DNA of 64,000 nucleotides from Leptospira kmetyi serovar Malaysia str. Bejo-Iso9 (GTDB lineage Bacteria; Spirochaetota; Leptospiria; Leptospirales; Leptospiraceae): assembly GCF_000243735.2 (NCBI RefSeq), contig NZ_AHMP02000003.1:416501-480500 (forward strand). The letters run 5' to 3'. Each line of letters starts with the position of its first letter. Within the stretch, counting starts at the first letter, position 1. Below, one piece after another: positions 1 through 12,674 of the stretch. A program made the translations under genes and the position numbers. Under the pieces are notes generated by a model. That model was not told where the DNA came from and did no database searches. It saw only the letters and a program-made list of their open reading frames with translations.

Positions 1-1173
1 TTTATTGTCACCAAAGCGGGTTATATCCAGGGAAGAAATCTTCAGATCGTAACCGAACTCGAAAAAGAGAACCGCGAATTTCCGGAGATCACGTATTATT
101 CAGAAGGATGTTACCATTGCATTCATCCTTTGTTTTTGGAGGATCAACTCGAACGATCCCTCAAACGTCTCGGGCTTGAAACCGTGGACGTGTTTCTGCT
201 TCACAACCCGGAATACTTTTTGATGGACCGAGAGAAGCATAACGTGCCCAAGGAAAAGGCCGCCGAACAATATTACGAAAGAATCAAGAACGCTTTCCGT
301 TTTCTGGAACAAAAAAGAAAGGAAGGAAAGATCGTTTACTACGGAATTTCCTCCAATACCTTTCCGGAAGATCCGGAAAAATACACGGCCACTTCGCTTA
401 ACAAAATTTTGAAAATCGCGAATGAGATTCAAAAAGAACTCGGTTTGAAAGAATCCGGTTTTGCTGTCGTTCAGTTTCCGGGAAATCTTTTGGAAAGCGG
501 TTTTCTCGAATCGAAGTTCGAAGGAAAAAATCTGATCTCCATCATCCGAGAGAATGGTCTTTTGCCTCTCGTCAATCGTCCGTTAAACGCCATCTCCGAA
601 GCGGGAAGCATTCGCAGACTTGCATACGATCCTTCCAAAAAAAGCGAGGACGTTTTAAAACTTCTCAGGGAAGAATTGAACGGAATCTACGAACGGGAAC
701 AAAACCTTCTTTCCATCTTAGCCCAAGGTTCGTATAAATATACGTTTCGAAGCGTGACCGAACCGTATTTGGATCAGTTTCAAAATCAGGATCATCTGGG
801 TCAGTTTTTGGAAAGAACCGTGATTCCGATCGTTCAACAACTCGTTTCTCAAGTGGAAAAAGTAGGCGGGGTGGAAACCCAAAGCGAATACATCGAGGTT
901 TTAAACAGAGCGCTTCCGATTTTGGAGCGGTATGTCCTTCAGAAAAACGTTCAGGACAAAAGCGAACTGTATGAGAAAATTCTAACATACTATCCTCAGT
1001 ACAAAGGCTGGAATCTTTCTTCGGTGGCTCTTCATTTACTCCATTCTTCCTTGGGAGAAGGGGTCGTACTTCTGGGTATGAGAAGAACGGAATACGTTGA
1101 GAACGCGATTCGGTCCTTTGCCGCTCCCGCGAGCGAGATTCAACCGAAGGATTGGAAACGTTTTGAAATTTGA
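1..1173 (+). CDS. Aldo/keto reductase, 5' end outside the window (partial)
   Basis: The reading frame is open from base 1 and the start lies upstream of the window; 390 codons are visible. FIVTKAGY at the left edge resembles the stretch carrying the catalytic Lys of aldo/keto reductases. The [12 protein letters not shown] segment near residue 67 matches the HxP-type strand carrying the catalytic His. These enzymes use NAD(P)H to reduce aldehydes and ketones in the cytoplasm. The visible part is already longer than a usual 300-residue AKR because of a helical insertion in the C-terminal half, so this is an atypical or extended member. The C-terminal [12 protein letters not shown] resembles the usual AKR cofactor-binding end. 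The next gene overlaps its stop, so the two are probably co-transcribed. The substrate is unknown. Confidence 0.85.
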   Translation, partial: FIVTKAGYIQGRNLQIVTELEKENREFPEITYYSEGCYHCIHPLFLEDQLERSLKRLGLETVDVFLLHNPEYFLMDREKHNVPKEKAAEQYYERIKNAFRFLEQKRKEGKIVYYGISSNTFPEDPEKYTATSLNKILKIANEIQKELGLKESGFAVVQFPGNLLESGFLESKFEGKNLISIIRENGLLPLVNRPLNAISEAGSIRRLAYDPSKKSEDVLKLLREELNGIYEREQNLLSILAQGSYKYTFRSVTEPYLDQFQNQDHLGQFLERTVIPIVQQLVSQVEKVGGVETQSEYIEVLNRALPILERYVLQKNVQDKSELYEKILTYYPQYKGWNLSSVALHLLHSSLGEGVVLLGMRRTEYVENAIRSFAAPASEIQPKDWKRFEI

Positions 1174-1627
1174 TCCGGAGATCGTAGAACTTTTCGAACA
1201 TATCACCGCGACGAACGATCCCGAGCTTACGATCGACTTCGCTTATCAAAACGCGGAACGGTTGTTTCACGAGGGAAAATATTTCGAGGCGCACGAGGTT
1301 TTGGAGTTTCAGTGGAAAAAGGATTTCGGTCCGAGAAAAACTTTTTTGCAGGGGCTCATTCAACTTTCAGTTTCGCTTCACAAAATCTACGTGAAACCGA
1401 ACGGACGGGGCTCTAGGATGCAGGCGGAAAAGGCCAAGGAAAAATTCGAATCCCTTCTACATTCTTCCGCATTAAACGGACTTGGGAAGAAGGAAACGTT
1501 AGACTTGCTTGCCGATCTGGACGGAATTTTAGGTCTTTACGACGGAGACGAACTTCATCCGGAAAGAGTTTCTGCTTTCAGGATTCCGAGGATTCCGAAA
1601 GATTGGCGGGAATTATTCAGGGGCTGA
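1163..1627 (+). CDS. DUF309 domain protein
   Basis: Small cytoplasmic protein of 154 residues if started at the TTG at 1163. I prefer this start because it overlaps the upstream stop by a few bases and places the first conserved residues right after the start; the longer upstream frame only reads through the preceding gene. The signature of DUF309 is visible as [18 protein letters not shown], followed by [13 protein letters not shown], a pair of helices rich in conserved His and Glu. The family has no established biochemical role. It sits between an aldo/keto reductase and an alpha/beta hydrolase on the same strand with almost no spacing, so one transcript is likely. Confidence 0.82.
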   Translation: MKFDPEIVELFEHITATNDPELTIDFAYQNAERLFHEGKYFEAHEVLEFQWKKDFGPRKTFLQGLIQLSVSLHKIYVKPNGRGSRMQAEKAKEKFESLLHSSALNGLGKKETLDLLADLDGILGLYDGDELHPERVSAFRIPRIPKDWRELFRG

Positions 1628-1628
1628 C

Positions 1629-2510
1629 ATGGGCGAAATCGAAAACGGTTTTTTTCAATCCGGCGGATACAATCTTTCCTATAAGATCCACAAAAACGGA
1701 AAAAAGGAAGCGATCCTTCTTTTTCACGGATTTCAGGACGCATCCGATACGTTTCTCTATCAGTTTCCGTTTCTATCGGAACATTTCGATATATATCGAT
1801 TTGATTATAGAGGTCACGGAGATTCAGATTGGCTTCGGGAAGGAAATTATCATTTCATCCAAACCCTCGTGGACGTAAAGACGTTCGTCTCCAAGTTTCT
1901 TCCGGAAAAGTTTCACATCTTAGGACATTCCATGGGCGGAGGAATCGGAGCGCGGTTCGCGGGAATTTATCCCGAACGAATCCAAAGCGTCGTTTGTCTC
2001 GAGGGTTTTATGTCGATCCAAACCCCCGAGTTCGAAAAAAAACGTCTCAAGGTTTGGCTCGACACTTTGGAAAACAACGAGGTGGGAACCAAGGATCGGA
2101 AGAATAAAAGTTTTTCGAGTCTCGACGAATTGACTCTTCGTTTAAAACCGATTTATCCGAGATTGGATTTGGAAAAGGTTCGAGATTTGGCAAGTTATCT
2201 TTCCAAAAAAACGGACGGAGGCTTTCAATGGAAAAACGATCCTCTCTACAAAAGGGGTTTTCCATTCGTGTTTTCTCCGTATTTAACGAGATATCTTTGG
2301 GAATCGATCGCGTCTCCGACCATGATTATCTACGGAAAAGAAACACATCTGATGCCGGAGAATCGAGAGGAGATTCTTTCCCATTTTAAATTTTTGGAAT
2401 ACGTTGAAATGGAGAATGCGGGTCACAACATGCACCACGATCAACCCGAAAAACTCAAAGAATTGTTATACGACTTTTACGGAAGACACGGTTTTATTTC
2501 CAAGACCTGA
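1629..2510 (+). CDS. Alpha/beta hydrolase
   Basis: A 293-residue serine hydrolase of the alpha/beta fold. The nucleophile elbow GHSMGGG lies near residues 98-104. The oxyanion-hole motif FHGFQD lies near residue 37. The C-terminal catalytic His is in NAGHNMHHD near residue 263, and an acidic residue is available near [12 protein letters not shown]. There is no signal peptide, so it acts in the cytoplasm. The ATG follows the DUF309 stop by one base and has a GGGG-type ribosome site a few bases upstream. The substrate class (ester, lactone, haloalkane or similar) cannot be read from the sequence. It closes the three-gene group that begins with the aldo/keto reductase. Confidence 0.88.
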   Translation: MGEIENGFFQSGGYNLSYKIHKNGKKEAILLFHGFQDASDTFLYQFPFLSEHFDIYRFDYRGHGDSDWLREGNYHFIQTLVDVKTFVSKFLPEKFHILGHSMGGGIGARFAGIYPERIQSVVCLEGFMSIQTPEFEKKRLKVWLDTLENNEVGTKDRKNKSFSSLDELTLRLKPIYPRLDLEKVRDLASYLSKKTDGGFQWKNDPLYKRGFPFVFSPYLTRYLWESIASPTMIIYGKETHLMPENREEILSHFKFLEYVEMENAGHNMHHDQPEKLKELLYDFYGRHGFISKT

Positions 2511-2782
2511 ACGAAAAAGAACGAAAGCCAATCGACCCGATACCAGAACGACTTCACCGAAAGACGGTCGATTTCGTTTATCATTTCGCTTAGTTTTTAC
2601 GCTGTTCGATCAAGAAAACGCAGTTCGGGGTTCCGGACGCCGAATTACAATTCGATTCTGAAAACAAAAAGTTATTGATAACGACGCTCGAATTGCGTTA
2701 TGATCTACGGAAAAGAAATTTCCGAATTTTTCCGCGTAAAAAATCGAGAATTCTTTTTTCTAAAATTCCGGCGGAGTTTTTT

Positions 2783-3625
2783 TTGAAGAACAGAACGGCT
2801 TCCTCATTTCGATCGATTCTCATCCTACTCGTTTTCTTTTCCGTTCCTCTTTGGAGCGCGCAAACCATTCTTCTGAAGAACGGATCTTCCATCAAAGGGG
2901 ACGTCACCGGACAAAACGAAAAAACTCTCACCGTTCGAACCGAGAACGGTGTGCAGACGATTTCCAAAAGAAGCATTCTCAAGGTGATTTACAAAGACGT
3001 AAACGAAGAGGAAGCAAAGAGAATTCGCCAAGAGGAAGAAAACAAAATCCGGGAAGCGAAATCCGCGGAAGAAAAAAAGAAAATCGAAGAGGAAGCGATC
3101 GTCCAAAAGCCGGAACCGAAATTGTCCGGAACGAGAAGTCGCTGGAGCCTCGTTTGGAGATCCGCGGTTCTTCCGGGTTGGGGTCATTACAAAGCCGAAC
3201 GAAAGAAAACCGCGATCGTTTACGGAACCTTATTTTGGAGCGGCGTGATCGCAACCGCGTTTGCCTCTCAACAAATCGGACAAAAAAAATCCGAATACGA
3301 AAGTTCCACTCTGATCGCTCAGGCTTCGGGCAATTTATTGTTCGGAGAATTGGTCGTAAGCGGCAAACGGGCCGAGTATAAAAAATCGATCCAAGACTAT
3401 CAGAATGTCGTCGCGGGAACCGCTTTGATTTACCTGATTCAACTGACTCATTCTTACTTTACCGGAATTTCTTGGGAACAGGAGGAAGTCGCCGTAACTC
3501 CGGACGGTTCCATTCTCAAAAAAGGAATCCAACTGGATTCCATGAGGGAAACGAATCCGTTCAACGCAAACTCGATCGGCTCCGTCGGATGGAGAGCGGA
3601 AGCCCGTTACAACTGGTTTTTTTAA
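2783..3625 (+). CDS. Secreted/membrane protein with DUF5683-like domain
   Basis: Started at TTG 2783, the protein is 280 residues. That choice gives a clean signal peptide (a KNR head, a hydrophobic ILILLVFFSVPLW core and a cut after WSA) and a GGCGGAG ribosome site five bases upstream. An earlier ATG at 2675 would add a basic tail of no clear function. After the signal comes a small beta domain (ILLKNGSSIKGDVTGQNEKT) of the type found in spirochaetal periplasmic proteins, then a charged Glu/Lys coiled segment. The end is a DUF5683-like part with SAVLPGWGHYKAERKKTA and two hydrophobic segments. It is likely envelope-associated; its function is unknown. A lipoprotein gene follows 10 bases downstream. 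Confidence 0.75.
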   Translation: MKNRTASSFRSILILLVFFSVPLWSAQTILLKNGSSIKGDVTGQNEKTLTVRTENGVQTISKRSILKVIYKDVNEEEAKRIRQEEENKIREAKSAEEKKKIEEEAIVQKPEPKLSGTRSRWSLVWRSAVLPGWGHYKAERKKTAIVYGTLFWSGVIATAFASQQIGQKKSEYESSTLIAQASGNLLFGELVVSGKRAEYKKSIQDYQNVVAGTALIYLIQLTHSYFTGISWEQEEVAVTPDGSILKKGIQLDSMRETNPFNANSIGSVGWRAEARYNWFF

Positions 3626-3635
3626 GGAATTGCTT

Positions 3636-4949
3636 ATGAAACGATATTATTCTATTCTAATATTACTTTCTCTTTTGAACTGTTATAAATTCCAAGAGAG
3701 CGCTCTCGATCCTACGGGAACGTTCAGCATTCTACGGACTTTTTTTTCCGGGTCGACCGGTTATACGAATTTTATGATGAATCAATACGGCGCCTTTAAG
3801 GGAGCCGGGTTGGACATCTACGTTTCGTATGTAAAAAGAAACTTCGGAGCGGACAGCCCGAAGAATCGAATCGATCTGATCATTGCGGATTCTCAGACGA
3901 CTACGATGATTCCGACGAACGTACCTATGACCGGTTCTCAGATTACGAGTATGGTGGGATACGGATATACCGCCGGTAACTCTACCAATAAATTCGCGAT
4001 TCTGTTCGAAGTGAACGACTTCGGTTCCTATCAATATTACTATTGGGTCGGTTCCGCGCTTCCTTCTTCCGGAAGTAGAATGACCTTTACGCCGTTTACT
4101 CCTCCGGTTGCGGGCGTTCCGATCGTAGGTTTCGGTCCGTTTAACGTGGGCGCTGTGGAAAAACTCGTCTTCTGTCAGAAGTTGGGAGCGAGCACTCCTA
4201 CCTGTTACAATACGAACAGCGATTTTACGAACTTACAAACGATCGCCGGTCCGGTTCCGACCTCTTGTACGACCGTGTACAATAACGGTTCCGTGGGTTG
4301 GTGTTTGGATTCGATTACGGGAAGCAGTTATTCGTTCTATTCAACGAACGGCGGGGTTGCGGCCTTTGGGGGACCGACTCCGATTACGCTGGTTTCCAAC
4401 TTTAGATCGGGTGCGTATTCGAATTCGGGTTTGAACAGTTTTTTCGTTTCTCCGATCGGAACCGAATCGCATTACGTCGAACACGGGACCGCAACCTTGA
4501 GAATCACTTCCACGTTCGGAGATTTGACTTCTTTGGGCGCGTTGACTTCTCCCGGAAACTCGTATCAACAAGTGATCCCGATGGCCGCGATCGCGAGCAC
4601 CGATTCCATCTATCCCGTTCGCGGTTTTGTAAACGGTTCCTTTTCATATCTTACGTTTATAGCAAACGCAACCGGTGGAACCAGCACTCCGTATGCGTTT
4701 AAGAGCAACGACTTGGGAGCCACTTGGACTCAACTCAACCAGAGTAGTCTTGCGTTACCCGCGCCCGCGTATCCGACGGATCCCGTGCCGAGTTATACGT
4801 CCGCTCTCGGTTTTTTTGCGACGAGTACGGGCGGGGACAAACTGCATAACTTCGTGAACATCGAGGGGGACGGTTTGAAACGTTATATGTCCGTGGACAA
4901 CGGAGCGACTTGGACTTTGCTCGAAGCGATTCCGCTCACTTCCGAATAA
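3636..4949 (+). CDS. Hypothetical lipoprotein
   Basis: A 437-residue predicted outer-membrane or periplasmic lipoprotein. The ATG at 3636 is preceded by AAGGA with seven-base spacing and gives MKRYYSILILLSLLNC, a short signal ending in a lipobox with Cys16. Leptospiral lipoboxes tolerate Asn before the Cys. The mature part is rich in Ser, Thr, Gly and aromatic residues with little charge, as in surface beta-rich proteins. Near the C-terminus it has two repeated NDLGATWTQLN / VDNGATWTLLE strings that look like sialidase or BNR Asp-box style repeats (SxDxGxTW), which suggests a beta-propeller-like fold. No catalytic motif is seen. It directly follows the DUF5683-like gene. Confidence 0.75.
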   Translation: MKRYYSILILLSLLNCYKFQESALDPTGTFSILRTFFSGSTGYTNFMMNQYGAFKGAGLDIYVSYVKRNFGADSPKNRIDLIIADSQTTTMIPTNVPMTGSQITSMVGYGYTAGNSTNKFAILFEVNDFGSYQYYYWVGSALPSSGSRMTFTPFTPPVAGVPIVGFGPFNVGAVEKLVFCQKLGASTPTCYNTNSDFTNLQTIAGPVPTSCTTVYNNGSVGWCLDSITGSSYSFYSTNGGVAAFGGPTPITLVSNFRSGAYSNSGLNSFFVSPIGTESHYVEHGTATLRITSTFGDLTSLGALTSPGNSYQQVIPMAAIASTDSIYPVRGFVNGSFSYLTFIANATGGTSTPYAFKSNDLGATWTQLNQSSLALPAPAYPTDPVPSYTSALGFFATSTGGDKLHNFVNIEGDGLKRYMSVDNGATWTLLEAIPLTSE

Positions 4950-5036
4950 ATTTTTTTTGTCTCATTGAGAAAAAAAAGCTTGTACTTTCCTCCTTACTCC
5001 TAGAACATCCTTTCAACAATTTTAAAGGATGTTTCC

Positions 5037-5252
5037 ATGCAAGAACAGGGTGCAAAGTTCAAGAGCCAGTTAGAAAGATATATTAACTACCGCGGGATCG
5101 ATATCGTCCTGCATCTCAAAGACGGTTCTCGCGTGGAATTGGATCGTAATCGTAAAATGGTAGGCGAACAAATCGTCTATTTCCCTTCTAAGAACCTTTC
5201 CAGCGCGGTGGAACTCGCAAGCATCAGCCGCGCGGAGTTTTTCGTAGCCTAA
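5037..5252 (+). CDS. Small conserved protein, unknown function
   Basis: A 71-residue soluble protein with a good ribosome site (AAAGGATG, about seven bases before the ATG). It contains YRGIDIVLHLKDGSRVELDRNRKMVGEQIVYF, which reads as two or three beta strands, followed by a helix ending in AEFFVA. The pattern is that of a small beta-barrel such as a WYL, Sm or PilZ-like fold, but I recognise no family. It stands alone between a lipoprotein gene and a convergent thioesterase gene. The AT-rich hairpin at 5322-5357 may end transcription from both sides. Confidence 0.6.
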   Translation: MQEQGAKFKSQLERYINYRGIDIVLHLKDGSRVELDRNRKMVGEQIVYFPSKNLSSAVELASISRAEFFVA

Positions 5253-5321
5253 AAACGATCTTCGAAGAAGACTAAAGTCGATCCGGAACCGTTTCGGTTT
5301 AAAATGCGAACGGTTTCTGAA

Positions 5322-5357
5322 AAATTAGAGAATTAGAATGTTCTAATTCTCTAATTT
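5322..5357. terminator. AT-rich perfect inverted repeat between convergent genes
   Basis: Two 17-base arms (5322-5338 and 5341-5357) pair perfectly around a two-base centre, and each arm ends in TTAGAA/TTCTAA. The right arm contains the stop codon and last codons of the leftward thioesterase gene. The position between convergent genes fits a bidirectional transcription stop, although the stem is almost pure A/T and lacks a GC-rich core. Confidence 0.5.
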
Positions 5358-5789
5358 AACGACCCAAGTCGAGTAAAGTTCCGCAACCAGATCGCCTTCT
5401 TCGTCGAAGGCCTTGGAAACGAGCTTTACCACGGAACGTTTTTGGTCCGTGATCTCGCTCGTAACCTTCAAGGTGCCGCCCAATACTTTTTTGAGGTATT
5501 TGATTTCGGCCGCCGCGGTCGCCATAAACTTATACTTCAATTCCGAGGCTCGGATCCAAGAAGCCATGGCAGCGCCCGCGGAACTATCCATAGCCGCAAA
5601 AAGCGCGCCCCCGTGAACGATCTTGACCGGATTGTAAAAGGATTCGTCGACCGTAAGTTCGTATTCGCTTTTCCCTTCGCTCGCGGAGAGGATTTTATAT
5701 CCGATCTTACTGGAGAATCTGTCTTCTGCTTGAAAATACTCGGTGAACTCTTTTGTGTTCGCTTCCGGCATAGTTGAGAATGGGTTCAT
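5343..5789 (-). CDS. Hotdog-fold thioesterase (PaaI/YdiI-like)
   Basis: A 148-residue protein of the 4HBT hotdog superfamily, which hydrolyses acyl-CoA thioesters in the cytoplasm. The diagnostic segment VKIVHGGALFAAMDSSAGAAM near residues 54-74 carries the HGG turn and the acidic residue on the central helix that PaaI-type enzymes use. Two ATG starts, at 5789 and 5771, are possible. I chose 5789 because a GGGA-rich stretch lies upstream, but the extra six residues are not conserved-looking. It is monocistronic as far as can be seen, with a hairpin at its 3' end. Confidence 0.85.
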   Translation of the reverse strand: MNPFSTMPEANTKEFTEYFQAEDRFSSKIGYKILSASEGKSEYELTVDESFYNPVKIVHGGALFAAMDSSAGAAMASWIRASELKYKFMATAAAEIKYLKKVLGGTLKVTSEITDQKRSVVKLVSKAFDEEGDLVAELYSTWVVKLEN

Positions 5790-6095
5790 ATACGATGATA
5801 TTTTTTCCCGAAGAATTTTCTGTCAATCCAAGGTAGTAGAACGGAATCAAACTCAGCTTACAAAGGAATATACGATACGTAGATTGCAACCAAATGCAAA
5901 CTATTAGTTTGACATCAAAATTTTTAAACTTGGATGAAGAAGATGAAAGCGGGTCAAAAGGTTCGGTTCTTATAAAAGAGTCGTTGATTTTTTAAAATTC
6001 GACGGCGAGCTTCGTTTCTTTCCGAGTTTGAGAAACAAGGAAAGAAACCTGGAAACACTTACGGAAGAACGTTATGCGTTCTTTCTTTATCTTTT
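5790..6095. other. Gene-free stretch with one inverted repeat
   Basis: About 300 bases between two leftward genes without a convincing gene. It must hold the promoter of the thioesterase gene. Near its left-gene side lies an inverted repeat with ten-base arms GTTTCTTTCC (6014-6023) and GGAAAGAAAC (6039-6048). There is also a short hairpin AAGAACG-N5-CGTTCTT around 6065-6083. Nothing else stands out. Confidence 0.5.
6014..6048. repeat. Inverted repeat, 10-base arms, 15-base loop
   Basis: Arms GTTTCTTTCC and GGAAAGAAAC are perfect reverse complements separated by 15 bases. It lies downstream of the leftward PilZ-like gene and could act as its terminator or as a processing structure. No T-run follows, so intrinsic termination is uncertain. 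Confidence 0.35.
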
Positions 6096-6437
6096 TTAGG
6101 AAAGGTCTCGGATCAAATCCTCGATTTCTTGAACCTTGGTGAAATCTCTTTCGGTGTAGTTCAGATAGAGGTCGTATTCCGATCCGGAGATTTTTTCGCA
6201 ACGGATCACTTTGACCGGAATCTGAATCGCTCCGGACAGACTGATCGTTCCGAGTTTCAGCTCCAAAACCGTTCCCGGTTCTACGGGAGAATCGGTTCTA
6301 TGGAGCAGACCTTTCAGAATATTCTCAGCCAGCCGAAGACTCTGATCGGCGAGTTCGCTCAGGTAGACGGTGATTGTGTTTGGGATTCTGTTATAGTGCA
6401 TAGCACAATAGTAAAGAATCCCATTTGATTCGATCAA
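6096..6437 (-). CDS. PilZ-like small protein
   Basis: Up to 113 residues from TTG 6437, or 101 from the ATG at 6401 (MHYNRIPNT); neither has a strong ribosome site, so the start is open. The middle and end (LELKLGTISLSGAIQIPVKV, then YDLYLNYTERDF) show the strand order and spacing of a PilZ-type beta-barrel. The RxxxR and D/NxSxxG cyclic-di-GMP ligands of canonical PilZ domains are not seen. It may be a degenerate, non-binding PilZ or a different small barrel. It stands downstream of serA on the same strand, with about 100 bases between them. Confidence 0.5.
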   Translation of the reverse strand: MIESNGILYYCAMHYNRIPNTITVYLSELADQSLRLAENILKGLLHRTDSPVEPGTVLELKLGTISLSGAIQIPVKVIRCEKISGSEYDLYLNYTERDFTKVQEIEDLIRDLS

Positions 6438-6535
6438 GCAAAATTCAAAAATTTCTTTCTTAGGACGATGTTTTTTATATTACATTTCCATTATATTTAC
6501 ATTTTGGCAAATCGCTTTACGTTAAGGCAGATTGT

Positions 6536-7759
6536 TCAGTAAAGAATCCGAGTTTTGATCGAAAACGGGTGTTTTTCGATTTTTTCCTTCAACTCGTCTC
6601 CCACGGATTTGTCGATCACCATAGAAAGATAACCGATTTCCGCACTGGTCCCTAAGTGTTGCGAGCTGATGTTCGCTCCGATTTCGGAAACCATGGAGTT
6701 GATATCCTTCAAAAAGCCGGGTTGGTTTTTGTGAACGTTCAAAATTCTATAATGACCGGAAGGCAAAGGAGTGATTTCCAAATTCGGAAAATTTACGGAG
6801 AAGGTCGTGGAACCGTTGTTTACGAATTTGAGTAACTTGCTCGCGACTTCGGAACCGATATTCTTTTGTGCTTCTTCCGTACTTCCCCCGATATGAGGAG
6901 TCAGAATCACGTTAGGCAAATTCTGCATCGGAGTTAAGAAGGGATCGTTGTTCGATTCGGGTTCTTCGGGGAATACGTCGATTCCCGCACCCGCGATATG
7001 ACCGGACTTGATCGCTTCGGCAAGGGCTTCAAGATCCACGACCTTTCCTCGGGAAAGATTGATCATATAAGCGCCTTTTTTGGTGACTTCGATTTCTTTC
7101 TTTCCGTAGAGATTCATCGTCTGCGGTGTTTCGGGAACGTGAAACGAGATGAAGTCCGAGTTTCTTAAAAGTTCTTGATAACTTTCCACCGGGGTCGCGT
7201 TTCCGAGGGGAAGAACGGTCTGCACGTCATAGTAAATGACTTTCATTCCCATCGCTTCCGCGAGAACGGAAACCTGACTTCCGATATGACCGTATCCTAC
7301 GATTCCGATCGTTTTTCCGCGAACCTCGAAACAGTTTTTGGAAATCTTATTCCAGATTCCGGAATGTGTGTTTCGAATATGATCGGGAACCCTTCTTGCG
7401 AGCATGATGACTTCGGAGATCACGAGTTCCGCGACGGAACGAGTGTTGGAATACGGCGCGTTGAAAACCGGAATTCCTTTTTTTTCGGCTTCGGTTAGAT
7501 TCACTTGGTTGGTCCCGATACAAAAACAACCGATCGTCAAAAGACGTTTCGCTTTTTCCAAAACGGGCGCGGTCACGTTGGTCTTGCTTCGGATTCCCAA
7601 AACGTGAACGTTTTCGATTTCATTCAAGAGCTCTTTTTCCGAAAAAGCCGCAGGAAGAAGACGGACGTTAAAACCGTCTTTCTTGAATAGATTGAACGCG
7701 TCTTGGTGGACGTTTTCGAGAAGGAGGACGTTGATCTTATCTTTTGGAAATGAAATCAT
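6536..7759 (-). CDS. serA: D-3-phosphoglycerate dehydrogenase
   Basis: Catalyses NAD-dependent oxidation of 3-phosphoglycerate to 3-phosphohydroxypyruvate, the first step of serine synthesis, in the cytoplasm. At 407 residues it matches the short SerA form with a C-terminal ACT domain. The Rossmann motif GIVGYGHIGS lies near residue 155. The catalytic Arg is in MINLSRGKVVD (near 237), the Glu is in the following substrate segment, and the His is in LTPHIGGST (near 288). The last 75 residues (GHYRILNVHKNQPGFLKDIN) form the ACT domain that usually binds serine for feedback inhibition. The ATG lies inside a 13-base palindrome (7759-7771) that would cover the ribosome site. Confidence 0.95.
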   Translation of the reverse strand: MISFPKDKINVLLLENVHQDAFNLFKKDGFNVRLLPAAFSEKELLNEIENVHVLGIRSKTNVTAPVLEKAKRLLTIGCFCIGTNQVNLTEAEKKGIPVFNAPYSNTRSVAELVISEVIMLARRVPDHIRNTHSGIWNKISKNCFEVRGKTIGIVGYGHIGSQVSVLAEAMGMKVIYYDVQTVLPLGNATPVESYQELLRNSDFISFHVPETPQTMNLYGKKEIEVTKKGAYMINLSRGKVVDLEALAEAIKSGHIAGAGIDVFPEEPESNNDPFLTPMQNLPNVILTPHIGGSTEEAQKNIGSEVASKLLKFVNNGSTTFSVNFPNLEITPLPSGHYRILNVHKNQPGFLKDINSMVSEIGANISSQHLGTSAEIGYLSMVIDKSVGDELKEKIEKHPFSIKTRILY

Positions 7760-7771
7760 AGGTAGTACCTA
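7759..7771. promoter_or_regulatory. Palindrome over the serA start
   Basis: TAGGTAGTACCTA is a perfect 13-base palindrome whose left end touches the serA ATG on the minus strand and which contains the only AGGT-type ribosome site. It could be a small hairpin or a protein site. It is short enough to occur by chance. Confidence 0.25.
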
Positions 7772-7907
7772 ACCAGGGTTTCAAGAGTGCGATTCTCTGA
7801 AAATTGAATTTTTCCTCCACGGTTCTTCGAGGAAGAATCCGAAGGAATTTTCTTTCAAATCCAAGGTAGGCCGGAAAAACTGGGGGAAAACTCTCTCGGG
7901 GGAGCCT

Positions 7908-8444
7908 TTGAAGATTCTATTTTTATCCCTTCTTCTTTGTGTCGTTTCGTTTATAGGAATCGGCTGTTCTGGCGATTTAATCCGACAAACCCCGGAACCA
8001 GCTCTCGAACAGGTATTATTCAGTTCCGATCCGTTGTGTCCCGGACTTCATCTTTTTTGCTCCAATGGAGATACGAAATCCCTGAGCTTTCGCGGAGTGT
8101 TCAAAAATCCGAGTTCGGAAAAGACGCTCTATTTGGATTATTTTTTGAGTTCTTTCGAAGTCAGTTTTCCGATCGGAGTTTCTCTAAAACTCGACGGGAC
8201 CTGGTTCAATCTTCGCAAAGTCGGAACGGATTATTCCGATTCCATGAGAATTTCCTCTTTGGTTCCTCCGGACGTCGCTGAAAAAATCTTGAACGCGAAG
8301 GAAATCACGTTCAGCTTTTCCTCCCGGGAAAAAACGACGAATCAGACCTTTTCCTCCGGTGAAACCGTCAAGTTTCAGGGACTTCTAAAATCTCTTCGTG
8401 AAAAAGTGGATTCTCAATCAAAATTGAATATTCTGAATCTTTAA
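7908..8444 (+). CDS. Hypothetical lipoprotein
   Basis: A 178-residue predicted lipoprotein started at TTG 7908, supported by a GGGGGAG ribosome site a few bases upstream and by a proper signal: MKILFLSLLLCVVSFIGIGC with Cys20 as the lipidated residue. The mature protein has three further Cys near its front (CPGLHLFC) and alternating hydrophobic strands, compatible with a beta-sandwich. No family is recognised. It is divergent from serA, with about 150 bases of shared upstream DNA. Confidence 0.7.
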   Translation: MKILFLSLLLCVVSFIGIGCSGDLIRQTPEPALEQVLFSSDPLCPGLHLFCSNGDTKSLSFRGVFKNPSSEKTLYLDYFLSSFEVSFPIGVSLKLDGTWFNLRKVGTDYSDSMRISSLVPPDVAEKILNAKEITFSFSSREKTTNQTFSSGETVKFQGLLKSLREKVDSQSKLNILNL

Positions 8445-8518
8445 AATTTCTGTATTATAAAAAACGGAACCGGGTCCGGATCGGATTGTGCAAGAACGGA
8501 GAACGGACCGGAATTAGT

Positions 8519-8536
8519 TTGTCGGAATTCCGACAA
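8519..8536. repeat. 18-base palindrome TTGTCGGAATTCCGACAA
   Basis: Perfect dyad in the gap between convergent genes. A one-mismatch copy lies at 18608-18625. Single half-sites TTGTCGGAA or TTCCGACA occur at 8710-8718, 18473-18480 and 41036-41044, all in gene-free DNA. Confidence 0.7.
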
Positions 8537-8628
8537 TTTCTCCGTAAATAACGCGCCGACCCTGCGGAGCGACCTGTAGAGAGCTACGCACTGAGTTGAT
8601 CCAACTCAAACCTCGTTCCTATGGTTAC

Positions 8629-8647
8629 TCGGTTAGGGTGGGGGCGG
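8629..8647. repeat. G-rich block of the dispersed intergenic element (short copy)
   Basis: CTCGGTTAGGGTGGGGGCGG reads on the other strand as a CCACCCTAA-type block like those at 18548-18589 and 40925-40961. This copy is the shortest and most diverged. Confidence 0.4.
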
Positions 8648-8769
8648 AAAATTCGGGAAATTTTTCTCTATCACAATATCATACTTTTTGCAAGTAAAAA
8701 GTGTGATTCTTGTCGGAACATTCCAAGAAACTAAGGTTCAATACAAAACAGGGTAGGCAGCGGAGAATT

Positions 8770-12483
<3,714 letters not shown>

Positions 12484-12674
12484 GATATCCTGCTAAATTA
12501 TATCGGAATCCTTTGAGATTCTCCAAGGAAAAAACTCTTCCGAAAACCGACGAAACCGCAATCGAACCGAAAAAAAATCTTATGTCCTATATCGGGGGCG
12601 ACTCGATTTCTTTGGAAGCGAATTTCCTTATTTGCCTTATGCTTTTTCGGAAAGTGATCGAACTTTTATTCAGA

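Larger units (their letters stand above)
8445..8769. other. Gene-free gap between convergent genes, with repeats
   Basis: No gene is supported here. The gap holds the perfect 18-base palindrome at 8519-8536, a 7-base hairpin TGAGTTG-ATC-CAACTCA at 8592-8608, a G-rich block at 8629-8647 and a half-copy of the palindrome motif at 8710-8718. The same combination recurs near 18.5 kb and 41 kb. Confidence 0.6.

Noticed and set aside
665..1363. Minus-strand frame of 232 codons
   Set aside because: Crosses the ends of the aldo/keto reductase and DUF309 genes; no domain and biased Arg/Phe content.
8545..8640. Possible tRNA or small structured RNA
   Set aside because: A short hairpin is present but no cloverleaf, T-loop or CCA-type end could be built.
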